Shown piece after piece: positions 34,885 to 46,017 of a DNA stretch of 64,000 nt. The position numbers were made by a program, and so were the translations under genes. This stretch comes from Calliphora vicina (Eukaryota; Arthropoda; Insecta; Diptera; Calliphoridae), in the NCBI RefSeq assembly GCF_958450345.1, contig NC_088784.1:41230278-41294277 (forward strand), written 5' to 3'. The first letter of the stretch is position 1. Each line of letters starts with the position of its first letter. The notes beneath the pieces were generated by a model. It searched no databases. It worked only from the letters and a program-made list of their open reading frames with translations, and was not told the DNA's origin.

Positions 34885-35363
34885 AAAATGGAAAGTTTCG
34901 GTTTTTTTAATTTTTGGGTTTTTTGACAAACCGGTTTATGTAAGGCGGTTAACCGGTTTTAATGAAATATATTTTCTAAAGTACAATCAAACATATTTAT
35001 GAAAAACTTTGATACCATTTTTAAAAATATTGATTTATTTAAAAAAAATATCTAGCCATTGACAATATATCGTAAAAGATATAAAATAATTACATAAAGA
35101 TAGAGCTTTAAAAATTCAAAAATACTAAATTTTCGAAGATTTAGTACACAATTCTGAACACATATCCTATTAACGTGCACAAATAAAAATAAATTTAAGG
35201 AGACTTTTTTCATATTAAAAAAAAATAATAAAAACCGGTTAACCGGGTTTTTTTTTGAGTCAAAACTCAATAATCAGAAACTCAATAATCAGAACCGGTT
35301 TTTTCAAAAACACACTTTTTCGGTTAAACCGGAAACCGGTTTTTCAAATTTTGGACACTCTAA
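34885..35363. mobile_element. CCGGTTAACCGG-rich palindromic insertion in family C
   Basis: Between 'aacagcacaaaaa' and 'aaaattaatccttaa', which are adjacent in family C copy 2 (about 39957-39983), about 470 extra bases occur. They are rich in CCGGTTAACCGG-type palindromes (34930-34960, 35235-35250, 35295-35345) and end in GGACACTCTAA. Left and right sides are roughly inverted. Ends and duplication are not exactly defined. Confidence 0.5.
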
Positions 35364-36129
35364 AATTAATCCTTAAGATTTTTATTTGTCAGAAAATTTT
35401 GTCAAAATGATTAGATTTAAAAAAAATTTATACGCTGCGAAAATTATTATTGTAATTATATTTAATGCCAACCGCCTAACCACTTCATTCCACAAAAAAC
35501 ATTGGAATGAGGTGGTTTTTTATGTTTTGAAGTATTTTTTCTTATTCGGCGCTGTTTGACGAAAGAAGCGAATATTTTTGTACCAAATGTGGTTCAACTT
35601 TTAGCGAAGAGTGCGGATGTTCTACACATTTTCACGACTTGACATTGATATGAATAAAACCGAATTTGTAAAAAAAAATATTTTAAGCCAATTTACTTTG
35701 TAACTTAAAATTTCCTTATCATTTACAACAGCAACTTGGTAAGAATTCAATAAAAAATAAAATAAAATCTGAAGAATTTTGTTAGCTGTAACTGCAGATA
35801 TTAAAACGAAAAAGAATATATGCATGTACTTATGTATTAAAATGTTTATTTATAATATTCCTCGTTAATTATATTTTAATAAGAAATATTTTAATGAAAT
35901 TTTCACTGTCAAACGTACATACATACATATTTCTGTTTTATCTGCAGTTAATATATAAAAAAAAAATCATTAAATATTTAAATGTGCACATTGTACATAT
36001 GTATGTGATGAAATTTGTTTCATAGAGTTAAAACTATTTATGTTTAAAAATGAATTGAATTAAATTAAATTAAAAGGAATTGCATTGTATTACATTGCAT
36101 TGCAAAGTATGTAATTTAAGAGGACTTAC
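35364..36129 (-). other. Intron downstream of the 36.2-kb exon (proximal part)
   Basis: Starts, on the minus strand, with the donor GTAAGT (36124-36129). No element or other exon is seen in this part. If the exon is real, the intron continues to the window's left edge, because no acceptor-bounded coding segment is recognisable between 1 and 36123. Confidence 0.5.
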
Positions 36130-36314
36130 CATTGGTGGATACGATAAATATCTGTCGCTGTTCATGTTGTAGTATGAGCCATCTGGTGGTGGCGCCGGTG
36201 AGGGGGACGGAATATAAACTGCTTTATTAATTAACATTTGATCATCGCGTGCCCTGTGATCCATTATATTTGCATTATTATTATGGCGTGGATGCGGCAA
36301 TGTGCGAGCATTAA
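36130..36314 (-). CDS. Internal coding exon, Pro/Asn/Tyr-rich protein segment
   Basis: This is the only convincing host coding segment. Read on the minus strand, an acceptor (pyrimidine-rich 'tttaaatttctttacag', AG at 36315-36316) precedes 36314 and a consensus donor GTAAGT follows 36130. The exon is 185 bases: two bases completing a split codon, then 61 codons without a stop, ending in phase 0. The peptide opens NARTLPHPRHNNN, continues MDHRARDDQ, then a proline-rich VYIPSPSPAPPPDG and a tyrosine-rich SYYNMNSDRYLSYPPM. There is no membrane segment or cysteine. Tyrosines 47/48 lie in YYN and YNMN contexts, which could be SH2-docking sites if cytoplasmic (inference). G+C content is clearly above the flanks, and the codons are not simple-repeat translation. 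I do not recognise the gene. A cytoplasmic tail of a cell-surface protein or a disordered signalling region would fit the composition. The open frame continues 20 codons past the donor only by chance. Confidence 0.8.
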
Positions 36315-36317
36315 CTG

Positions 36318-38045
36318 TAAAGAAATTTAAAGAAATTGTAAATTAAATAATTTGATGTAAGGAATGATAGCGAGAGAGAGAGAGCGACTGAGGGAAGAAA
36401 ATAATATTATTTAAAACTTAATAAGCTTTTAATAAACGTTATTAAACAATCACAGTAAATTGCAATAAAAAATATAAAGATTCGGCCAAACCAGCTCCCA
36501 CAAGACAACCTCGCAACCAGAGGCTAGCACAGCAAACGGCTAACATCTTTAATTAAGTATTAATGTACACACATATACTCAAACAGATGCAAGCAGACTA
36601 CTCGCATCCCTACAATCATGGCTGTGGAAACAGAAATGGAAATAAAGTATTCCAGATATAAAAGTATGAGTGGCTGGTTGGCCGGCCAAGTAAGAGAGTG
36701 TATGAGTGGGTGTCAGTGTATTCATTTATAAAATTGCTGCTGTTTGCAATTGAGAATCGAAAGTAAATGCATTAATTATAAAACCGCATCGTTTTTCTTT
36801 TACTTTGCTTTATTTATTTTTTTTTATAGCTTTTGCAAAAATTTTATTTCCACTAGTAGTTTTATATATCCATTACATTTAATGATGGTGCAGACTACAT
36901 AAGTATAATAATACATACAAATGTACGTATATACGTACATACAACAAGCAGATCTAGTCTTGAGAGTAGAAAATTACATTTAGAACGATTATATAACACC
37001 AACAAACAACATCGACAAAAAGCAGCAAAATGTGAAGGAAAAAATAATGAAATTTAAAAAAAAGAAAAAATAAATATAATTATTTTCTTTGGCTCAACGG
37101 ACGAGTTAATGAAATTTTAGTTTTTCTTTGAAAACACTCTTAGAAAGCAGCAATATAGCAACGGCATCATCAACATCATCATCGGAACATTGAGCAATTC
37201 AACAAGCTAAAATGCGATTGCTAGAACTCATTGAATATCCTTGGCAACATTTATAAAAATACAGACAAAAATATGCACACACCAGCACAAATGCAAATAC
37301 AGACAAAGACAAACAAACAATCCTGCAGAAATTGCTTAGTGCAATTGCAATCACAAAAATTTCAACAAATAATTGTATGAAAATGTTGAATACTTCTTAG
37401 AATTTTTGATGAGAAGAGCGGATCGGTGCAGAGCAGCACAGAACAGAACAGAGTATAGTTGTTGTCATCTTCTTTGTTTCAATTGCAATTGAATATAATT
37501 TCAAAAATGAACGTAATTAAATGAAAGCGATTGCAAAAAAATAGGAATTGCAACAACAAAATATCGCTCCCTTGCAAATAAAGACAAAAAGAACGGAAAT
37601 TGTACTGTATATACTGGCAACCCTAATCAAGGAAAAACAGTCAAGTGCTACCGTTTTAATACAACCACTATACTGAAGTATACATTATTGCATTATCATC
37701 ATAACGCACCAGGCCAGGCCTGGCAGGAAGCTGAAGCAAAATATCAACATCAGCATCAGCCACTCGTCGTCATCGTCATCAGCAACTTCAATTATATAAA
37801 TGAATGCGCCTCATTGAATTGTATTGCATTTTATTTGCATCAACCTATACACGTTGCACATAAGTGTGAATGTATCTATATCTATTTCAATGGGTTTTCC
37901 ACCAACTACAACTGCATAACCTAATACGCATTTTATCCTGATCGATTCATAAATTGAACATTGATTACAAATTGCAATTTTCAAAATAAATTATTAAAGT
38001 TTAAACACGTTCACCTTTTGGTTCCAGGATGATAGAACGATATCT
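36318..38045 (-). other. Intron upstream of the exon, repeat-poor
   Basis: About 1.7 kb with few recognisable repeats: only a GA tract (36374-36386), an ACGTATA/CATAC tract (36915-36945) and CAT/ATC runs (about 37160-37180 and 37745-37780). It is more mixed in composition than the rest of the window, which could mean intronic regulatory sequence is retained, but that is inference. The frame 37688-37924 has no splice context and is rejected as coding. Confidence 0.45.
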
Positions 38046-38140
38046 TAGGAATAATATTCGAACAATATAAAAATTATCATTTTCGAATATTCGTTATTAT
38101 TCAAACAATTTTATGTAGAATAATTGAATAAAACGAATAA
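38046..38140. mobile_element. Fragment related to the end of the 59.5-kb hAT element
   Basis: 'attcgaacaatataaaaa' followed by 'attattcaaacaattttatgtagaataa' (in part) matches the left subterminal sequence of the hAT element at 59540-59600. No intact terminus is present. Confidence 0.5.
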
Positions 38141-38279
38141 GTATACATTAGAGTATGGACGAAAAAAAATCTAGGTACAGGCCGCCCCCTCACTAGAATT
38201 GTTCTTTGTATTGTAGAAACACGTTGTGTAAAATATTAGGATGACAGGATAACGTTAACTGGTGGCACAACGACGCTGA

Positions 38280-40010
38280 AGTTTTGAGGTGCATTTACAA
38301 GGGGAAAAAATTAATTTTTTTTTTTAGTTTTTGTAAAAATTTTGACAATAAATAATGACTTTTACAATTTAATTTAAAAGAATCGAAATGTGTACGTAAT
38401 TGTCGTTACAATATGATATAAAAGGCAAAAATTGGTTAAAAAATGTTAAAGCTATTAAAAAATCGCCAGGCCATTAACGTGTCTTAGGCCACTAGAACAA
38501 GAAACGTAGGAATAAAATGAACATATTTTGAGAAATATTAATATAAGAGCTTATTTTTACCTAAAATATATCCATGTTTTCTTCTATATGACTTTTTGTC
38601 TTCGTAGGATACCGTTAACATATTCGCAGGTATGACCAAATAAATTTGATTTTTTTAACGACAGTGTCAAAACTCCAATTTAAAATTTTTAAAAATTTTG
38701 TTAAAAAATTTGTTAATCATCACATTAGGATTTATTGACAATATAATAGGGAAGATCCATGTGAAAGCGGACACCAGTCAGATTTACCATTTCCGATTTT
38801 AATGAAATTTACCACATACATAATATATCCAATATGTTTCTCATATCAGTGACTTTTTCAATGGAAACTAATTCCGATGTAAAAATATCGCGATTTGAAA
38901 ATTGAAAAATTTGTTAAGATTGTCTAAAATTATATACACATAGTTGCCCATAACTTTGAAACTACTCAAAGACCAGCATAATTTTTGACTCCATTTTAAG
39001 GCCAAATATATTGTCCTTAAAACGGTGTGAATAAAGTTGTTTACTTCCAAAAGGTTAAAGGTCAATATTTGGAGTATTTATTTCAATGTAAAAAATATCA
39101 AAGATCGCGGTGTTAAGAATTAATAAAGAACACGCTATGAGGACACCTAAACTCTCTACTATATTCGTGCAAAATTATTTCGATGGAGACTCGATTAGTT
39201 CAGGAGTTATTTTTATATGAAAAAACATACTTATAATAACGTTTTTCTTTATAACTCTTGAACTAATCGAGTCTCCGTCGAAATTATTTTGCGCGAATAT
39301 AATAGAGAGTTTAGATGTCCTCATACCATTTTTTTTGAAGTTTTAACACCGCGAACTTTGATATTTTTACATTGAAATATATACTCCGAAAATTGACCTT
39401 TACCCTTTTGGAAGTAAACAATTTTGTTCACACAATTTTAAGGACAATATCCTTGGCTTTAAAATGGAGTCAAAAATTGTGCTTGTCTTTGATTAGTTTC
39501 AGAGTTATAGGCAATTATGTGTATATAATTTTAGACAATCTTAACAAATTTTTCAATTTTCAAATCGCGATATTTTTGAAATAGAAAGGGTTTCCGATGA
39601 AAAAAATAATTGATTTGAGGAACCCTTTGGAACCGCAATATGTGTGGAATATTTGATTAAAATCGAAGATGTCAATTCCGAAAATAGAAGTTTTCTGTCC
39701 GTTTTCATATTCATTCTCCCAATAGGGAATACAAGTGTGAAAAGGTATGACAAAACCTCCTATAGTTTTTCACTACCTGCGATTTAAATTTTGCGATTTT
39801 CGAGAAAAACAAATTGTTTGGCCACATTTTGGCAAATGTGCTAATTTTAAATATTTGGAATTTCTCATGGAAAGATAGCGAAATGTTATATATTTTTGGG
39901 CCAATTTATATAAAATCTAAGATAAATATAACTTAAAGTCTAATTTTTACAATGACACCACAAAAATTAAAATTAATCCTTAACAGCATTTGGGGTTAAA
40001 ATGACCCTCA
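38280..40010 (+). repeat. Family C interspersed repeat, copy 2, split by a foldback element
   Basis: The left part 38280-38753 and right part 39721-40010 join to reproduce the uninterrupted order seen at 33400-33960: 'gcatttacaaggggaaaaaa', 'cgccaggccattaacgtg', 'ttcgcaggtatgacc', 'aatagggaatacaagtgtga', 'tttgcgattttcgagaaaa'. The interruption is the 967-bp element listed next. No coding content. Confidence 0.75.
38754..39720. mobile_element. 967-bp foldback (MULE/FB-type) element with 9-bp target duplication
   Basis: The element is one long imperfect palindrome. Each arm is about 450 bases, centred near 39225-39245 ('aaacatacttataataacgt'). For example, left 'atcgcgatttgaaaattg' pairs with right 'caattttcaaatcgcgat', and left 'gagactcgattagttcagga' pairs with right 'cttgaactaatcgagtctc'. 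It is flanked by perfect 9-bp direct repeats AATAGGGAA (38745-38753 and 39721-39729). The uninterrupted family C copies at about 33876 and, inverted, 59750 hold this nonamer once, which proves insertion. A 9-bp duplication and very long inverted repeats fit Mutator-like or Drosophila FB-type elements. There is no transposase. Two mirror-image frames (38868-39065 minus, 39372-39584 plus) are the same arm read twice. Confidence 0.85.
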
Positions 40011-41855
40011 ACTTTTAAAATAATGAAATAGCAGCTTATACATTTTTCGGGTCTTATGCAAACCTATCATCGAATTGGCATAAGTTTTCATAACATATAA
40101 TTCGTTACAAATAAATTTTAACACTTTAAAATATTTCGAAACAGTTTAGTTATTTTAGAAATTTAAACAAGAAGAATTCAATAATAATTATTTATTGGGT
40201 TTCACAGAAAATGAATGAAACACTACTGTTCATCTATCTCTTTCGTTCTTTAAGAGACTCTTAACTAATAGAAAAACACATCCATACATACAGCTATTAA
40301 ATATGAAATTAATTTAGTGTGAAATAGTTCTATTTTTCTAAAATAAAAAAACAAATTAAATAAAGTGTAATAAATAGAATATATAAAACGTTACTTCCTT
40401 TGTGGTTTTATATACAATATGAATTTATTACTAAACAGTATGTGATTGTTTTTTTTTCATAAAACTGCCATAATTGTTTTATTTTATTGTAAAAACCACA
40501 AACTCTTTTTATATTTACAAACGATTTGCTGTTCATGTGGTTGTTTTTATTCTGATTTGTTCTTGTACGTTATTAATTTGTAATTTAATTTTAGCAGTTT
40601 AAACATGATACTGTATGCAAATAGAAATATAGACACAAGTATTTAATACAATTCGTTTTCTAAAAAACGATCATAAAAATTGAAAATTGAAAGAATAGAT
40701 TTAAATTAAAAAAAAAATGTATTCAATACAATGTTTAATATTTGATACAATAGAAAATGTCTATCAATTATTTTGTTGGCATCTCCCTAAATTGAAAGTA
40801 ATTTTATTATTTTACTTTTTTTAGCCAGAATTATATTACATTAATTTAAATACAAAATTCCCACTAAAATATAAATTATAATATAGGTTTTTATTTAATA
40901 AAATACTAAATTAAATGCTCAAATATTTGTATACATTTCAATCCATTTTAAATATTATCAGTTTGTAATTAGTGTTGCAGCAATAATAAATTCTTCTTAA
41001 TCCGTTTTTCCCAAAATATTATACAATTGTATAAAATTATGCATTTCATGGGATAAAATGACAATTTGATATTTAAAATTTTAAACACTCAAATAACAAA
41101 ATTGATACAATTTTTTAAAATTTATAGGTTTAGTTGCTAAGTGGTTGATTAGGTTTAACTTGATACAGTTTAAGTGTTGTAAGAAATTTTCTGTGTGATT
41201 TCACATGTGAAAAAGCAAATGTCCAAACTCATATTAATTTGCTAGGATTTTGTCAAATCCGTCAGAAAAATTTTAAAAAATCATAACAACTTAAAATCAT
41301 GTTGTTTTCATAATTAAAAAAAAGTCCAAAATATTATTCGTTTAAAGAAAAACAATTTAAAAATAGTTTACTAAAGGTTAAAACAATAAATCACAAAAAC
41401 ATCAAATTTAATAAAGATGAATTAAATTAGCAGTGTTTGTTTAAGTACATTAATATAATAGCATCTTCGTATTTGCAGAGTTAATCATCTCAATCTTGAT
41501 TAAGCTCCAATCACATTAAAATCGAGATGATTATCCATACATTTAAATGATTTGTTAATCACTTCAAATTAACATGATTTAAACTTAATCATTTCATTAA
41601 TCACATAGAATCATCTGACCATACCTCAAACTAATTATGATGTAGCATTGGCCACAAAAAATGTTCCTAGCTATAAATAAATTTTTACAGAAGTGTGTTT
41701 TTTTTTCATAAACAACAATCAATGTTCACAATTCCTTCATTAAGTTTAAAATAAATTAAAATAAGTTATTGAAGTAAACTTAGAGAAGTTCAAATTTAAA
41801 TAACCTTTTGTATGTTTATATATTGCGTTTTGTTAAAATTTTCGTTACAATAACA
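40011..41855. other. AT-rich non-coding stretch
   Basis: No gene recognised. Around 41475-41625 several AATCAT/ATGATT motifs occur in both orientations (for example 'atctcaatc' and 'atcgagatgatt'), possibly a small decayed inverted-repeat element. Confidence 0.45.
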
Positions 41856-42290
41856 AAACACATGTAAAATTTACGCTCAAAGTACACGCTTGTACGTACA
41901 TACATTCGAATAAATTCGAAAATAATCCATTGATTTTTATGGTCGATATCTCATTTTGCTCCTATTACATGTGGCTTTGCGATATATCAATAAATCTGAA
42001 CTATTTCTGCCGTTTTCGAATTTTCATGATTAGCTATTTTCATGTAACAAATATGTTTTTTGCTTCAATTTGTTATTATAACTCCGAAACTACTGAGCTG
42101 ATAGAAACAGATTAAAGGTTCTGTAAATTTGTACATTTCTAAGTTTACTTCAATAATATCGGACTAACCATTTTTGAGTTATCAAAAATTATGTGGAGAA
42201 ACGTCTAAAAAAATTCACAATTTCACAAAAAAAACTTCTCCGTAGAATTTAAAAAGCTTCTAAAATTTTTTCGATTTTGCTGCCCAGTGT
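41856..42290. repeat. Tandem-unit repeat family, copy 3 (single unit)
   Basis: One ~360-bp unit related to those at 17.1 and 20.1 kb ('attgatttttatggtcgat', 'acatgtggctttgcgat', 'ttattataactccgaaac', 'aaaaattcacaattt'). It shares the left flank 'agtacacgcttgta' with copy 2 (20090). The 61-aa frame is a repeat translation. Confidence 0.65.
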
Positions 42291-42494
42291 GATCTGCTGA
42301 TATATTTATTAAAGTACATATTTCTTTAAATTGTTAATACTTTAAAGAAATATAAATTGGTTTGTTGTTTTTATTTATTATCAGCAGACCTTTTCTTTTA
42401 ACTTAATCACGTAAATTCGGAAACACTGATTTATTGTTTCATAAATTAATTAATTTGATATTTTTCTAAACAATATTGAAATCGGAAGAACTTT

Positions 42495-43130
42495 TATCAA
42501 AAATTAATCATTCTTTTTTGATTTTAATTCGTTACGAATTAGCTAAATTTTGAATTAATTCTGTTCACAACAAAAATTAATTGAATTAAATTTGAATCAA
42601 TTCAAACGAATTAGTCAGAAATTAATTTCAATTCATTTCCAATTCCAATGAATTTGTAAAATGAATTGCAATTCGTTTTCAATTCAAATGAATCAGTAAA
42701 ATGAATTTGTTAAAGTGAATTATAATTCATTTCCAATTCTTTGAATTTGAACTGTGAATTGCAATTCAAATGAATGAAATCAAAAATGAGTTGCAATCAA
42801 TCAAATTCGAGAGCAGATCTAGGGGGTATGAAAAATAAAAATTTAAGTTTCTTTTAGCCAATAAACAAAATTTTCTCATTTTGATAGGATTTTCGACGAT
42901 AATAATTCAATTACTATTCTGCCGCTACCTGACAATTCCAGTATATCATGGGAATTTCAAATCTAAGATTTTTAATATACTAAATGAGATTGCTGTCCTT
43001 TACATAAAAAAAGTTGAATTTCAAAAAGACAGTGAAAAAAGACAGATTTACATAAGAAATGAATTGATAATTATTTTTTCTAATTCATTTGACTTAATTC
43101 AAAATCAATTCATTCAACTCAAATGAAAAT
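42495..43130. mobile_element. hAT-type foldback MITE, degraded copy 2
   Basis: 42515-42840 matches the right arm of the 6260-6876 element in inverted orientation ('ttcgttacgaattagctaaa', 'aattcaaacgaattag', 'gagcagatctaggggg'). The CAGAGCTG termini are missing and the second half is diverged, with only scattered AATTCATTTGA-type units near 43080-43125. The 81-aa frame at 42881-43126 was not matched to any transposase. Confidence 0.6.
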
Positions 43131-43199
43131 GTACAAATTTTAATACTTTTATTTAATTTTTCATAATTTTATATTAGGAATTATATTAGGGTATAATTT

Positions 43200-43760
43200 T
43201 ATACCCTACACCACCATAGTGGGGAGGGTATAATGCGTTTGTGCAGATGTTTGTAACGCTCAAAAATATTGGTCTAACACCCATCTTAAAGTATACTGAT
43301 CGACTTAGAATCACTTTCTGAGTCGATTAAACGATGTCCGTCTGGCTGTCCACGGAAACCTTGTGCGTAGAGCCTATTGAAACTGGCTGAAATCGGTCCA
43401 TTATTTCACCTAGCCCTCATATAAATGTACTCCCGAATTTGGACTTCGCTCCATATAAGTTTTATATACACAAAATTCATGTCACCAAATTTTGTTACGA
43501 TTGGTCCATAATTACTCATAGCCCGCTTCCGAAAATCACTTTAACGTGCATGAATCTATCAAAAATGTAGGTATACACACAAAATTTAAGATAAATGACT
43601 TTCATGTAGACATAAATCACACGATCTAATTTCAAGGTGATCGATCCATAATTGGTCATATAGCTCGCATATAAGGCCCACTTCCAAAATTCACTCACGA
43701 ATATAAATTATTGATATTTTTAAAAGAAAAAAGTACTTTTACCATACTTTCTTACTTTTT
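43200..43760 (+). mobile_element. DINE-1-like element, subfamily 2, near full-length
   Basis: Starts 'tataccctacaccaccatag', 'tggggagggtataatgcg'. It has the core 'ctgagtcgattaaacgatg' with a degenerate GTCY run (43338-43351) and the interior 'ttcaaggtgatcgatccata'. It ends 'ccatactttcttactttttt'. The 3' stem-loop is eroded. The duplicated interior unit of the 32.3-kb copy is partly represented here. Confidence 0.75.
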
Positions 43761-44918
43761 TTATTTGAGAACATAGTTCAATATAAAGTGATAAAAAATT
43801 ATTAACAAATTGTTTGTGAACCTCACTTTTTATTGTATATTGAGGAATCTTTGCTTTTACGTAAATTCCAAGATAAATTTCCTGTATTTTTTTGGTATTT
43901 AATTTTTATAATAAAATTTAAGCGCAACTTACAGCTTGCAGTTTATTATATTTGGAGCAATATCCCAGTAATGTTTTTGTTCAATGGAATTATTCGCATG
44001 TTTGACACCACCATATTCTGATAGCCGTAAGTCTTCGCATGAGCGCCCCAAAACAGATTTAAATGTACATAATTCTATTATAATCCGATATACACGTACT
44101 ATCTGTGGGGCCAACAAAACTCTTGAACTTTTTTGCAAAAATTGCTGTTAAAATATGGCTGCAAAAAAGTTATATTTCTCACAAAATATATTTTTGTAGT
44201 TGTGATTCAAATTTGTATTGATTATTGTCCTTTTTGCCATGTGGGTGTGTTGTAGGAATAGTAATTGAGAATTTATATTGTTTGTTTGTTTGTTTGTATA
44301 ACTACAACTATAGCTGTTATAAACAACAATAACAGCTGAAGGTGATTCAGAGCCAGTAATAATGGCAAAGAAGTAAAAAACACACAGCGGAAACGGAAAT
44401 ACTTGTTCAATGACATTTCCTTCCTCTCTATATAAAGCTCATACTCGGCTTTTATAAACGTTTGCTCACTTACATTTCAATAAAAATCTACTTATAATTG
44501 TTTTGCTTGTTTACAGTTTTTTTTATTATTTTTTTGTCGTTGTTTTTATTGCTTCTGCGACAGTTTTACCTGTATTCAAGTGCATCTCACACTAGCTGTA
44601 CAAACAGTGTACATTCAGTTGCCACAAACACACTTGCATCCCCTTCTTTATAGCTTTTTTTTTGTATATTGAACTCGTATTTTAGTAAATATTTGTTTGA
44701 ATTTGTGTTAGTTTTTTTTTTCTACCCCGTTGTCACTTCAGCCACTGATGGCCAATTTTTGGTCGTTTTTTTCTTCTTCCGAGTCTTTAACTGCACAAAA
44801 TAGCTTGAACCACTCAGAACTTTAGTGGCTGTGGTAACTACAATATTCCATTTATAGTCTGTATTCAGTTTCTTATTGTTCTGGTTGAGGTTGTTTACCA
44901 ATATTGTCAATTTATTTT
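43761..44918. other. AT-rich non-coding stretch
   Basis: No exon recognised. There is a short GTTT tract (about 44281-44296) and T-runs. Frames on either strand (43833-44138, 44722-44910) are featureless. Confidence 0.5.
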
Positions 44919-45051
44919 TATACCCTTCAGCTTCGTGAGAAGGGTATATATAAGTTTGTCATTCCGTTTGTAATTTCTACATTTTTCATTTCCGACCCTA
45001 TAAAGTATATATATTCTGGATCCTTATAGATAGCGGAGTCGATTAAGCCAT

Positions 45052-45241
<190 letters not shown>

Positions 45242-45448
45242 TGAAATCAATTTTCTGAAGGCCCCAGATATCTCCGGGATCCAAATCTTCAACAATTCTG
45301 TCAGACATACTTTCGAGAATTTTGCTATTTAAAATCAGCAAAATCCGTCCATAAATAACGGAGATATGAGCAAAAATGCGAGACAACCTCTGAAAATTTC
45401 ATCAAAAAACACAATGTATTGCATGCTTTGACAAAAAAACAACAAAAC

Positions 45449-45870
45449 GTATGGTTGGATGTGCAAGCTATGCGTATTTTGTTTTTTTTGTGTTTTGTTT
45501 CTTTTGGCGTTGTTGTTGTTTTTTATACAACTAACCGTTTGTTTGGTTGTGTGGATGTGCAAGCTTTGCGTATTTTGTTTTTTTTTGTGTTTTGTTTCTT
45601 TTGGCGTTGTTGTTGTTTTTTATACAATTAAACGTATGTTTGGATGTGTGTTGGATTTTTTGACAAAAAATCAACAAATCGTATGTTTGAATGTGCATGC
45701 TTTGCGTATTTTGTTTTTCTTTTGTGTTTTGTTTCTTTTGGCGTTGTTGTTGTTTTTTATACAATTAAACGTATGTTTGGATGTGTGTTGGTTTCATTGC
45801 CTTGCGTATTTTGTTTTTGTTTTTTCTTTTGGTGTTCTGTTTCGTTTGGCGTTGTTGTTGTTTTTTGTGT
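45449..45870. repeat. Minisatellite, ~4 units of about 100-135 bp
   Basis: 'tgcgtattttgttttt' recurs at about 45472, 45567, 45703 and 45805, each followed by 'tttggcgttgttgttgtttt'. The spacer carries 'cgtatgtttggatgtg' and sometimes 'ttttgacaaaaaatcaacaa'. Units differ by small indels. Confidence 0.85.
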
Positions 45871-46017
45871 TCTTGATAAATTTAGGATGCTGTACGCTGA
45901 AAGTGGGCAATGTACATACATACCTATATACTTATTATAAAAAATAATAATGCATCCACAACAAAGGTGAAGGGTATATAAGATTCGGCATAGCCGAATA
46001 TAGCACTCTTACTTGTT

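Larger units (their letters stand above)
33287..35363 (+). repeat. Family C interspersed repeat, copy 1, carrying two insertions
   Basis: This AT-rich repeat begins near 33400 ('gcatttacaaggggaaaaaa') or at 33287 (TAGAGTGTCC). It runs through 'atcgccaggcgattaacgtg', 'ttcgcaggtatgacc', 'acataatagggaataaaaat' and 'ttttgcgattttcgagaaaa'. Similar segments recur at 38280-40010, 48345-48600 (inverse) and 59640-60240 (inverse). It is interrupted at about 34036-34777 and again at about 34885-35360. The frame 33815-34150 is a repeat translation. Origin of the family is unknown. GGACACTCTA at 35354-35363 is the inverse of the 33288 motif, so these could be the outer ends of one composite element. Confidence 0.6.

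Noticed and set aside
37688..37924. 78-aa frame with His/Gln-rich start
   Set aside because: No start-codon context or splice pairing; composition reflects CAT/CAG microsatellites.
38868..39584. Two similar ~65- to 70-aa frames on opposite strands, looking like a duplicated gene
   Set aside because: They are the two arms of the 967-bp palindrome read outward.
45459..45947. 162-aa Cys/Phe-rich frame, the longest open frame in the window
   Set aside because: It lies entirely in the minisatellite interior of a DINE/mini-me element and ends with the element; no splice or domain evidence.
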